A stretch of 64,000 bases of DNA from JALONH01 sp046329235 (GCA_046329235.1 JAXLVA010000001.1:2976001-3040000); one strand, 5' to 3'; positions 16,458 through 25,122 are shown, counted from the stretch's first letter. Numbers and translations: made by a program. Notes: generated by a model from the letters alone, not told the origin.

Positions 16458-17729
16458 GTTGTGACCTCCCTTCTGGATTTGCTTTCATTCTTTGAAATAC
16501 TGAGATTCGTAACAACACTCATCAAATGGATGCTCACGTGGAGCAGTTGTGATTTGCTTTCATTCTTTGAAATACTGAGATTCGTAACAACAATAAAGTC
16601 TCGTCAATCAAATGCGTATACGTTGTGATTTGCTTTCATTCTTTGAAATACTGAGATTCGTAACAACCAGTTGGAAACTAAGGGTTATATCATTGCCGTT
16701 GTGATTTGCTTTCATTCTTTGAAATACTGAGATTCGTAACAACCCTGCTTACAGTAGGCGGGGCAACGATGGGTTGTGATTTGCTTTCATTCTTTGAAAT
16801 ACTGAGATTCGTAACAACGTTTGGACAGTTGGTAATTTTAAACCTTGTGTTGTGATTTGCTTTCATTCTTTGAAATACTGAGATTCGTAACAACGTTTGG
16901 ACAGTTGGTAATTTTAAACCTTGTGTTGTGATTTGCTTTCATTCTTTGAAATACTGAGATTCGTAACAACGTTTTTCCTTGGTGTCCTTTTTCTCCCAAG
17001 GTTGTGATTTGCTTTCATTCTTTGAAATACTGAGATTCGTAACAACAAAATATGGTTGGGAATGGGGTGGTGATTGTTGTGATTTGCTTTCATTCTTTGA
17101 AATACTGAGATTCGTAACAACTGCTTTTCGTTTAGACCCTCACCTACTAGCGTTGTGATTTGCTTTCATTCTTTGAAATACTGAGATTCGTAACAACGTG
17201 TTGTGATTGTTTCCAACACCAATAAACGTTGTGATTTGCTTTCATTCTTTGAAATACTGAGATTCGTAACAACCGTTACTGGTTACAGGGTGGCGTAGAT
17301 AGGGTTGTGATTTGCTTTCATTCTTTGAAATACTGAGATTCGTAACAACAGGTAGCTGTATAAGTGTAGTCTGCTAAACGTTGTGATTTGCTTTCATTCT
17401 TTGAAATACTGAGATTCGTAACAACACTATCCTTGCGTCAGGTCTTGCAACGGTAGTTGTGATTTGCTTTCATTCTTTGAAATACTGAGATTCGTAACAA
17501 CTACAATAACAGGTGCTGTATTGATTGATACGTTGTGATTTGCTTTCATTCTTTGAAATACTGAGATTCGTAACAACACTCAGCTACATTTGATGGATAT
17601 ACAATAGGTTGTGATTTGCTTTCATTCTTTGAAATACTGAGATTCGTAACAACTACTTCCTTCGGTGTCCGTTGATCTTGACTGTTGTGATTTGCTTTCA
17701 TTCTTTGAAATACTGAGATTCGTAACAAC
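16458..17729 (+). CRISPR. Type II-C CRISPR array: 17 repeats, 16 spacers
   Basis: Sixteen identical 46-bp repeats begin GTTGTGATTTGCTTTC and end TTCGTAACAAC. A first copy (16458-16516) is broken by a 13-bp insertion at 16465-16477. Spacers are 29-30 bp. Spacers 5 (16819-16848) and 6 (16895-16924) are identical, so one repeat-spacer unit is duplicated. The plus strand is the crRNA strand: the repeat's 5' part pairs over 15 bp with the tracrRNA anti-repeat at 25051-25065, and a terminator follows the last repeat. The array thus runs toward the cas genes, convergent with them. Tandem frames across it are artefacts. Confidence 0.98.
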
Positions 17730-17809
17730 ATACCTCTCTATTTCAATCTAAAAATCAACGATTTACACGCTATTTCAGAACAAAAAAATCGAATCGATTC
17801 TCAGTTTAC

Positions 17810-17834
17810 AAGAGCCACCACGAGTGGCTTTTTG
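17810..17834 (+). terminator. Terminator at the end of the CRISPR array
   Basis: agccac (17813-17818) pairs with gtggct (17824-17829) and is followed by a T run on the plus strand only. It lies 80 bp past the last repeat, fitting plus-strand transcription of the array. Confidence 0.75.
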
Positions 17835-17846
17835 TATTTTAGTCCC

Positions 17847-18185
17847 CTAAAAAAGCTCTAATTGCTGTGGTGTTTCCGGTCGGTCTACCGTTTTGGGACC
17901 TCTGAAAAACTCCATCCGGCCAAATTGAGCATCTGTAATTTCAAAAATAATGACCTCGCCTTTTTCCGGCAAAAAACTCTTTACTCGCTTTTTATGTACC
18001 TCTGCATTTTCCCTGCTGCTGCAATGACGAGAATAAATACTGTATTGCACCATAGCAAATCCATCTTTCAACAGACCTTTACGAAAAAGGGCGTAGGCTT
18101 TACGTTCTTTCTTGGTATCGGTAGGTAAATCAAAGTAAACAAATACCCACATAATTCTATACTGATTAAATCGTTCGGTATTCAT
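17847..18185 (-). CDS. cas2: CRISPR-associated Cas2
   Basis: A 112-aa ferredoxin-fold protein. With Cas1 it forms the spacer integration complex. VFVYFDLPTDTKKERKAY carries the conserved Asp, and MVQYSIYSRHCSSRENAEVH and GEVIIFEITDAQFG are typical of type II Cas2. I take the ATG at 18185, 10 bp after the cas1 stop. The longer frame would need a TTG inside cas1. An alternative ATG is at the MWVFVYFDL segment, 11 codons later. It is the last cas gene and converges on the array. Confidence 0.95.
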   Translation of the reverse strand: MNTERFNQYRIMWVFVYFDLPTDTKKERKAYALFRKGLLKDGFAMVQYSIYSRHCSSRENAEVHKKRVKSFLPEKGEVIIFEITDAQFGRMEFFRGPKTVDRPETPQQLELF

Positions 18186-18195
18186 GAGTGACCAC

Positions 18196-19095
18196 TTAAA
18201 TTTCCGGATAAGGTATTTTTCGTTTCGTACCTTCAAAGCAAGCCATGAGTCCGGCAGTGGTGCGTTGCATTCCTACGAGTAGCGGACTTTGTTTTCCTTC
18301 TATCATCACATCGAGTATAGGTAGTTGTAGAAGTGTTGTTTTATCACCCGTGCGTAACTCATACGGCATATGTGGAATTTCATTTAACCAACGAAAAACC
18401 ATTAAGTCGGCTATGGGGCGATAAGGTTCCATAATATCATCTGCCAAACAGAAGGAGTTATATTTATTGGAATGGTGTATGCCTAAAGCCGGTAAAAATC
18501 CACTCATCACCAGACTTCGTGCTGTAATGGCTCGCAGTATGGCATAGGCATAGTTGAAAAAAGGATTAGGCATGGGTTCGTCTTGTCCGCGAGTAACGTT
18601 GTAACGACGAAACATCACATCCCAATAGCGTGAGGCTGCTCTTCCTTCCATATTTTCCGGATCTCCACTTCCTACTTTTTCCGCCATCTTACGCAACGGA
18701 GTGCCGTCATAACCCATCAAGTCCATGACTTTGGCCTGATTAATGATTTTTTGTTCTACCGTTTGTTTCCAGAGTTGTTTCTTGAGTGGTTCGCTGGCTT
18801 CTAGTTGCGTACGTAGTGCTTCGGTGAAGGTAGAGTTTCCTTGCATATTCCACGTAAGGGCAGAAGGAAGATGTTTTTCATCACACCAAAGAATAGCCGC
18901 ATGTTGTTGAGCTAATGCGGTGATGACGCTTTGAGTAAAAGTAATTTGCCGATGGTCCAGCACTACCAAACCGATGTCTTCTATAGGAACTTGTTTGGTT
19001 TCTTTTTCACCATCTCTCAGGAGCTCTACCATTAATTGAGCGTTACGTACGCTTAGATGAGCCGGATTTTCGAAATAAAGTGTTCGTTTAATCAT
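18196..19095 (-). CDS. cas1: CRISPR-associated Cas1 (type II)
   Basis: A 299-aa integrase of the adaptation complex. Likely metal ligands are Glu150 in NMEGRAASRYW, His207/208 in LGIHHSNKYN and Glu223 in DDIMEPYRPIAD. The N-terminus MIKRTLYFENPAHLSVRN is typical of type II Cas1. Length is normal. Hand-counted lines of this gene are about 40-52% GC, richer than cas9. It is separated from cas9 by a 660-bp stretch holding a GxxExxY gene. Confidence 0.97.
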   Translation of the reverse strand: MIKRTLYFENPAHLSVRNAQLMVELLRDGEKETKQVPIEDIGLVVLDHRQITFTQSVITALAQQHAAILWCDEKHLPSALTWNMQGNSTFTEALRTQLEASEPLKKQLWKQTVEQKIINQAKVMDLMGYDGTPLRKMAEKVGSGDPENMEGRAASRYWDVMFRRYNVTRGQDEPMPNPFFNYAYAILRAITARSLVMSGFLPALGIHHSNKYNSFCLADDIMEPYRPIADLMVFRWLNEIPHMPYELRTGDKTTLLQLPILDVMIEGKQSPLLVGMQRTTAGLMACFEGTKRKIPYPEI

Positions 19096-19120
19096 AGCTA
19101 AAAAAGAAAAGTGGGTAATG

Positions 19121-19149
19121 AATAACGAGTGTAGGAAATACTCGTTATT
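19121..19149. repeat. Hairpin upstream of cas1
   Basis: aataacgagt (19121-19130) and actcgttatt (19140-19149) form a perfect 10-bp stem with a 9-nt loop. It lies between the GxxExxY gene and cas1. No strong U tract follows on either strand, so a terminator role is uncertain. Confidence 0.5.
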
Positions 19150-19213
19150 AAAATTTAGCTATAATTTATTAATTATCAAAAAGATAATCTATCATAATAA
19201 TCACACGAATCAT

Positions 19214-19252
19214 AAAAATCATACCTGTCCCGTTTTTACGGGAGTTCAGACA
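19214..19252. repeat. Left copy of the cassette-end motif, interrupted by a 20-bp hairpin
   Basis: aaaaatcata, then a 20-bp insert containing tcccgtttttacggga (a hairpin), then gttcagaca. Without the insert this equals the right-hand copy at 19728-19746. The two copies bracket the GxxExxY gene in direct orientation. Confidence 0.6.
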
Positions 19253-19583
19253 TCATATATTTCTTATTCGTCAACCGCTTAAAATTTAAACTGGTTTCAC
19301 CGAAGTTGATTAGTAAACCTATTTCTAAATTATAAGCTTCTAAATAATTAATTGCTTGAGCAAAGTGTACAGGCTCTAGTTTGGTGATTGCTTTTAGTTC
19401 AACGGAGATATTTCCTTCTACTAAAAAATCTACTCTGCGTGTTCCTATTTGATGTTCTTTATAAAAAATAGGCATTTCAAATTCTCTATTAAAAGTAAGT
19501 TGATGAAGTCCCATTTCAATTTCTAATGCTCGTTGATAAATGACTTCCTGAAAACCGTTGCCTAGCCTTTTATGTACTTCCAT
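19236..19583 (-). CDS. GxxExxY protein (PD-(D/E)XK-like), start codon lost or unusual
   Basis: A 115-aa GxxExxY family protein named for its motif, here GNGFQEVIY. TRRVDFLVEGNISVELKAI matches the nuclease-like core. The family is common in Bacteroidota, often as isolated insertions, and its function is unproven. The first ATG (19583) is internal: upstream codons in the same frame encode YKHSELTAKIIGCA, the family's normal N-terminus, and stay open for over 25 codons without an ATG. The copy is thus either N-truncated or uses a non-standard start. It sits between cas9 and cas1 but is not a known cas gene. Confidence 0.8.
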   Translation of the reverse strand: MEVHKRLGNGFQEVIYQRALEIEMGLHQLTFNREFEMPIFYKEHQIGTRRVDFLVEGNISVELKAITKLEPVHFAQAINYLEAYNLEIGLLINFGETSLNFKRLTNKKYMMSELP

Positions 19584-19649
19584 AGCACAACCAATAATTT
19601 TGGCAGTTAATTCGGAGTGTTTGTATTGTGAGTTGATTATATATTGGTA

Positions 19650-19746
19650 GTCAGAACTATGATTCGTTTGATTTTTGTGATTGATATGAAAATAAAAAAT
19701 TAAATATCATGAGAATCATTTAATCAAAAAAATCATAGTTCAGACA
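19650..19746. repeat. Inverted-repeat end of the GxxExxY cassette
   Basis: gtcagaactatgatt (19650-19664) and aatcatagttcagac (19731-19745) are inverted copies with one mismatch, enclosing about 66 bp of AT-rich sequence. The outer arm is 8 bp from the cas9 stop. This is the palindromic leader found upstream of the GxxExxY gene. Confidence 0.65.
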
Positions 19747-19753
19747 ATGAGTG

Positions 19754-22700
19754 TTAGTATTTGGCAAGAGAAATGTTGCCTAAGCGATTCACGTTGAGTT
19801 TCCAACAAATATTTTTTATTTGCTTTCCATTAAAACTTGTGGTTTCATTTATTTGAGATCCTCCTAATTTTCCAGTTTTTAAATTCACTTTTAAATCAAC
19901 TTCACACTTATCTATCTCTGATGCGTGGTTTATAGGTCTAAAATAAATATCACTACCAGTAAATCTATTAAAAGCATAAATTATATCACTGTCTTCATTG
20001 TTAATTTTAACAATATCATTTTGTGTTAAAGTGAATAAAAATTTATATTCTTCCTTGTTATCACTATAAATTTTCTCATCTATTGGCAACCCCTTGGTAT
20101 TAGTTGAGGTTTGATACTCTATTAAATCAAAAAGATTTATTTCTTTAAAAACTCTTATTGGATTTTTCTTTGATTCTTTTGCTTTATCTGCTAACTCATA
20201 AATAGCGAGGTAAACATTAGTACCTCCATCATTTACCACATATTGTTTTGATTTTACAGATTCTTTATCCTCCTCATTTAACCCTCTTTGATTACCAAAG
20301 CCTCTTGAAATTTTAACCTTTTTAATAGGTTTATGATTTTTTCCGTCATTGAGTTTCTGAATGTTTTCAGGTTTATTCATTTCCTCGATTGCTTCGGGTG
20401 TAAAAGCAATCTCTGGATGCTCTATAATTTTGTCTTCAAACTGCTTCTCAGTTTTGAAATTTCGGTCGGAAACTTTATCTATAAATACATTCAGTTTTGA
20501 ATAATCCGTCTTTTTGTACTTATATTCATTCACTTTTAAATGATCAATTAAGTCATCAATAGATAGAAATTCGTTTTCATTATCGTTTACAATAGCTTCA
20601 AATTCCTGCTTTTCTAATAAAGCATCAAAGTAGTTAACAGCTTCTTCAAATGGTAATTCAAGGGTGTCAAACTGTTTTAGTTGGTTCAATAAAATAGTCT
20701 TTGTACGACCTACGCTATCTGAAATAGTTTTTATTCTATCACTGTTAAATACATTGTCTTTCGTGAATACTAAAGACTTTCGTACGACAATCTTTTCTTC
20801 TCCATTTATGATTTGCTTTCCATAAAAAGTATCTTTCCCTAAACTCCTTCTTATAGACCAATTCTGTTTTTGTCCGTTGTTCGTGTTTTGTTTCTCAAAC
20901 TTATTTTTGTTGGGTGTATTATTATAATGATTGACTGTTTTATTAATTACTCTTAAATTCTGCTTGAAAGTAACAATGGTGTCCTGCAATGCAGTCAAAA
21001 TCATTTTTTTGTAATCCTGTTTAAACGAATCAAAATCCTTATAATGATATACCATTTCTAAAACAGAATCTTTACGAGAATTTTCCGCTCCTGATTTTCG
21101 AATTTCTGCCGGTAACATATAATACCAGTTGTTTTCATCTTGTTCATCGTCTTTTTTAGTGAACTTGATTTTCCGTTTCAGCGTTTGTCTATACTTTTCA
21201 ATTTGTTTTTGTTTACCGTAATTATCTGATTTAGCATCAGCATTAATATTGTTGATATAATTAACGTGGTCTTCGGTACACAAAGCCACAATCAAAGCGT
21301 CTAGAGCGTGGTGTCTATGGTCTATTCTTTTTATGTCGTAAGATTCATCTTTTTCACGAATGGTATCATCTAAATTGCAATCGAAATATTCTTTACCGTT
21401 TTTAGAGATTTGCCAACTTCCAAACAGATTGGATTTTGTCAACTCATTCATTCGTATAAATCTTGGTGCGACTAATTCCATCCATACTTCATCCAATTTC
21501 CAAGCCCGTTTTAATTCTGTAGTTACCATTCCTGTAATAGGTAGAACATTTTTAGAACGGAACTCTACTTCTCCTGGTTCTCTAACAATATGACTTAGCA
21601 ATTCCATTGCTTTTCGGGCAATATGACGAGTATTGTTTAGTTGACTGTTAGTAAATCCTTTCGGAATTTCCTTTGATAATAAAATGAGTTTTTTTGTTCC
21701 TGAAAATTGTTTTTTCACAATATTCAAGTATTGTTCCTCTGTGCAAATAGGAGTACCTGTATCTGGATGAGATTTCCCCTTTTGCGCTTGAATAAATTCT
21801 CTTGCAGTTCTGTCGCTTTTTAATTTATTCAAATCTACTTCAACGACAACCTTATTACTCAATGAATTATTAGTAATTGATGCTTGTGGGAAAATATGGT
21901 CAACATTATATTTTTTGCCATCAAACAGTTCCGTTATTTTTATCATCTGTCCTGAATAAGGCGAACGATAACCTTGCTCAATCCAAAGTTTGTATTTCTC
22001 AAAATCTGCTTGACTTATCTTTTGCTTTTTAAGAATTTCTTCAATGTCTTTTTTACTGTAAGATTTATCTTCAAAGAATTTTTTGTCATTATTATTCGTG
22101 TGTTCGGCTCCTTCTTCTACAATTTTTAACCGTTCAAAATGGTCAGCATTTTTAGGGTTAGCATTATACGGATTATGGGCTAAAAATTCTTCTAAAATCT
22201 GGCGAATACGTTTGTTCTGAGCTTTATTACTCGACATACGGTTACTTTCAGCCTCTTTTTCTTTGGCTGATTTTTTAAGCTCTCGTCCAACTTCCAAATG
22301 AATTTTAGAGAAGAATTTCTCTTTCCCTTCTCCATAATAATCCCAAATGTCTGCGACCACTTGCATCATTTCTAAAAGGACTTTTTCTGCAACAGGATTA
22401 TTGAGCGAATGTTGTTTCAACTCCTGATGAAGTTGTTTTCTGATGTCATCGGGCGAAGTCCAATATTTTGCTTGTGCCAATTCCGAATGACGACCGTAAA
22501 TTAAGTATGATGCTTGGGTCAAATTCAGTTGTTTGAAATCTTCGGGTTGTTCAAGACCACGGAATACATTAAACAAACCTTTTGGAAAAGGTATTTCCCC
22601 TTTTTTCAAATCAACACCTATGTTAATAACCTTTGAGTAATCAATTTTTTCTGCATTAAAATCAATTTCCTTTAATTTTTGCAGTATTTCGTTTTCACGA

Positions 22701-25012
22701 TTGGCAAGATTTTCTTGCCATTTCTGAAACCAACTTTCATTTGCCCAACTGTCTTTTTGCTCTCGTTCTCCCAAACGAATAAACGGCAATAATTTCTTCA
22801 AGGCTTTTTCTGAATAAGCACAATACTTGGAAGCAAACTTTGGATAGTTTACAAAATCCTTGATAATTTTTTCTTTGACTTCTTCATCAATATTAAAACC
22901 TACGAAATAGTTGTTGAAAAAAGTGGTTATACTTTTATTGTTGTATTCTGTACGCTCTTTGTAACTGACAGAATACAAGTAATGCCATAACTCTACTTCC
23001 TTTTGTTGTGTGAGAAAATTAGCATATTCTGTAAAACCACACCTCTTAAAACGAGTTGCAAAACTTACCCGTGTTTCATTGCCTTTGATTTCTTCATCTT
23101 CGGGAAAATTCCAAGCGAAATTACTGTCTTTTGATTTGTAATCAATCTTGAATTTATTTTTGCAATAGGCTAAAAATTGCTCTTGGTTTAAAGATTTGCG
23201 GTTATTCAGTTCCTCAAAAAGTTTTTGGTACTCTTTTTCGTTTTTGAAAAATTCTTTTGTAATATCTTGATTGGTTAATTTTTTATCATCAACTTCTTTT
23301 TCAAGTTGAATTAATTTCAAATTGTGTAGTTTATCCCAAATCCTGAACTCCTGAAAATATGGATGTGAAGCCGAAATAACTTTAATGTAAATAGGTTCTT
23401 TCTTGATTTTTACTTCTCCAGTTTCAATATCAACTTCTTCTATTGGATTACCATTTTTATCCTCTACATTCTTCCAATAACGTATTTCATATTTACAGTT
23501 GGCGATTTCTGATTTTTTACTTTTGAGTGGTCTCTGATACAATAAAATATCTTCCACCAACAGATGTTGAATAGCGTCTTTATTCTTCAATAAAGCCTCT
23601 TGATGATTTTCATTTTTAGGATAAAGTGTTTTGACACATTTCTCGAATACTTCTTTATTCTTTAAATTTGTATGAAATTGTTTTTGAGTGGCAATGATTT
23701 GTTTCAGTTCTTCACGGTAAAAATCCCTGTCTACCACTTGAAACATTCCACCGATAATCTTGGTACGATTACCAGTTTTAGCATCCTTTTTCAGGACATC
23801 ATAAATTCTTGGCGAAATGTAGTTTTTAGCACTTTTATCATTATTTTGGTATCCTTTTTCAATATTAAAAGCTAGAGCCTCTTTCTCGGTTTTCTTTTTG
23901 AGTAATGTCCAATCTGAGGAATTATCACTTAAATCTGGTTCTCTAAGTTTTCGGTCTTTTCCTTGCTGTGCCTTTATTTTTCCTTGATTATCATAAATAG
24001 TTTCAACAATGTAGTCATAGGGCTTATTGAGGGCATTTTTATACCGGAAAGTAAAATTTTTAGGTTGTTTTATTTCTTTCCAACCATTTTGATATGTTAA
24101 TGTATAGTTATGTTTGCCGTCATCTTTCTCATAATGGATATCTTTGATTTCTAAAGGATAAATATCAACTACTGTAAAAAGTGTTTGCTTATTATCAATG
24201 TTACCTTGTTCATCAACCTTAGAAGTTTTTATTATCTCTTTTAAATCGTCTTTGAACGTCATTTGAACATCTGTATACTCATCATAAACAAAATGGTCGT
24301 TTCCATCTAAATGAACTTCATAAAACAACCTGCCTTCTTTATTAACTTTTGGGATTACTTCCTTAACTCGCAAATCTAATTCCTCAACTATTTCGCCTTC
24401 TTTAATTGATTTATCCTCTACTTCAGTTTTTTCATACCCTCTTTTCTGATTATAACTCAATAGTACCCAAGCGAGTTCTTCCAAAGAAATTTTTTCAGAA
24501 AGGGCTTTTTGTCGTAAGTAATATAAAGTCCAATCATAAGGGATTCGGCTTTTCTTTTTATTTTCAATTTCAAGTTCGTCAAGCATTTCCTGATAACTCT
24601 CCTTAAAAAGGAAGGTTGCTTTTTCTTCTCTCTGTTTAGGCAAATAAACTAATTTGGGTTGTTTATTTTTTTTGAACTGTCCGCATTTTTCGCCTTTTTC
24701 ATTAGTAAAATCAATTTCTAATTTATAATGAATAGGAAGAGCATTAAGTAAATCAAGAACTAAATGAAGTCTGTCTCGTCTTAATAAATAACGTTCATTT
24801 AATCGACGAGCCCCTCTTTTTTCAGTTCGTTGTGCGGCAGAACTTTTAATTTTTCCATTTTTTTCAAATTCACCAATTTCACCTGCGTCCATCGGTAAAA
24901 TACGAGAACCTAAACCTAAAATTTTTACAAATCCTTTTTGGTGATCTATTTCTATCAAAGCCCATCCAATACTATTAGTCCCCAAATCCAATCCTAAAAT
25001 TTTTTTGCTCAT
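19754..25012 (-). CDS. cas9: Cas9, type II-C, unusually large (1752 aa)
   Basis: RNA-guided DNA endonuclease. RuvC-I is KKILGLDLGTNSIGWALIE (Asp9), followed by the Arg-rich bridge helix (about 60-90, RGARRLNERYLLRRDRL). RuvC-II is KIHLEVGREL (Glu907). HNH is YNVDHIFPQASITNNSLSN (His1039), and RuvC-III is DHRHHALDALIVAL (His1235, Asp1238). All catalytic residues are present. Most Cas9s have 1000-1630 residues, and II-C Bacteroidota forms about 1400-1500. The extra length is spread over the REC lobe, both sides of HNH, and a 514-residue C-terminus after RuvC-III. Csn2 and Cas4 are absent, hence II-C. Four lines counted by hand average about 33% GC. Confidence 0.97.
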   Translation of the reverse strand: MSKKILGLDLGTNSIGWALIEIDHQKGFVKILGLGSRILPMDAGEIGEFEKNGKIKSSAAQRTEKRGARRLNERYLLRRDRLHLVLDLLNALPIHYKLEIDFTNEKGEKCGQFKKNKQPKLVYLPKQREEKATFLFKESYQEMLDELEIENKKKSRIPYDWTLYYLRQKALSEKISLEELAWVLLSYNQKRGYEKTEVEDKSIKEGEIVEELDLRVKEVIPKVNKEGRLFYEVHLDGNDHFVYDEYTDVQMTFKDDLKEIIKTSKVDEQGNIDNKQTLFTVVDIYPLEIKDIHYEKDDGKHNYTLTYQNGWKEIKQPKNFTFRYKNALNKPYDYIVETIYDNQGKIKAQQGKDRKLREPDLSDNSSDWTLLKKKTEKEALAFNIEKGYQNNDKSAKNYISPRIYDVLKKDAKTGNRTKIIGGMFQVVDRDFYREELKQIIATQKQFHTNLKNKEVFEKCVKTLYPKNENHQEALLKNKDAIQHLLVEDILLYQRPLKSKKSEIANCKYEIRYWKNVEDKNGNPIEEVDIETGEVKIKKEPIYIKVISASHPYFQEFRIWDKLHNLKLIQLEKEVDDKKLTNQDITKEFFKNEKEYQKLFEELNNRKSLNQEQFLAYCKNKFKIDYKSKDSNFAWNFPEDEEIKGNETRVSFATRFKRCGFTEYANFLTQQKEVELWHYLYSVSYKERTEYNNKSITTFFNNYFVGFNIDEEVKEKIIKDFVNYPKFASKYCAYSEKALKKLLPFIRLGEREQKDSWANESWFQKWQENLANRENEILQKLKEIDFNAEKIDYSKVINIGVDLKKGEIPFPKGLFNVFRGLEQPEDFKQLNLTQASYLIYGRHSELAQAKYWTSPDDIRKQLHQELKQHSLNNPVAEKVLLEMMQVVADIWDYYGEGKEKFFSKIHLEVGRELKKSAKEKEAESNRMSSNKAQNKRIRQILEEFLAHNPYNANPKNADHFERLKIVEEGAEHTNNNDKKFFEDKSYSKKDIEEILKKQKISQADFEKYKLWIEQGYRSPYSGQMIKITELFDGKKYNVDHIFPQASITNNSLSNKVVVEVDLNKLKSDRTAREFIQAQKGKSHPDTGTPICTEEQYLNIVKKQFSGTKKLILLSKEIPKGFTNSQLNNTRHIARKAMELLSHIVREPGEVEFRSKNVLPITGMVTTELKRAWKLDEVWMELVAPRFIRMNELTKSNLFGSWQISKNGKEYFDCNLDDTIREKDESYDIKRIDHRHHALDALIVALCTEDHVNYINNINADAKSDNYGKQKQIEKYRQTLKRKIKFTKKDDEQDENNWYYMLPAEIRKSGAENSRKDSVLEMVYHYKDFDSFKQDYKKMILTALQDTIVTFKQNLRVINKTVNHYNNTPNKNKFEKQNTNNGQKQNWSIRRSLGKDTFYGKQIINGEEKIVVRKSLVFTKDNVFNSDRIKTISDSVGRTKTILLNQLKQFDTLELPFEEAVNYFDALLEKQEFEAIVNDNENEFLSIDDLIDHLKVNEYKYKKTDYSKLNVFIDKVSDRNFKTEKQFEDKIIEHPEIAFTPEAIEEMNKPENIQKLNDGKNHKPIKKVKISRGFGNQRGLNEEDKESVKSKQYVVNDGGTNVYLAIYELADKAKESKKNPIRVFKEINLFDLIEYQTSTNTKGLPIDEKIYSDNKEEYKFLFTLTQNDIVKINNEDSDIIYAFNRFTGSDIYFRPINHASEIDKCEVDLKVNLKTGKLGGSQINETTSFNGKQIKNICWKLNVNRLGNISLAKY

Positions 25013-25047
25013 ATATTTTTTATATAAAATTTAAAATCTACATTTAC

Positions 25048-25122
25048 AACGAAAGCAAATCACAATAAGGATTATTCCGTTGTGAAAACATTTAAGGCGG
25101 GGCAACTCGCCTTTTCCTTTTT
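25048..25122 (+). ncRNA. tracrRNA
   Basis: The anti-repeat gaaagcaaatcacaa (25051-25065) is an exact reverse complement of repeat positions 2-16. It is followed by a small hairpin region and a terminator (aaggcg 25094-25099 with cgcctt 25108-25113, then TTTTCCTTTTT). It lies 36 bp upstream of cas9 on the opposite strand. The 5' end is not defined by sequence alone. The whole matches the II-C tracrRNA plan. Confidence 0.9.

Noticed and set aside
16971..17000. Spacer 7 resembles the collagen-like coding region near 36300 (self-targeting idea)
   Set aside because: Only about 17 of 21 aligned bases agree; the resemblance comes from shared Gly-Glu-Lys-Gly codons. Too many mismatches for a protospacer.
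16690..17731. Tandem minus-strand frames repeating a SQYFKE/ISVFQRMKANHN pattern
   Set aside because: They are translations of the CRISPR repeats themselves, not genes.
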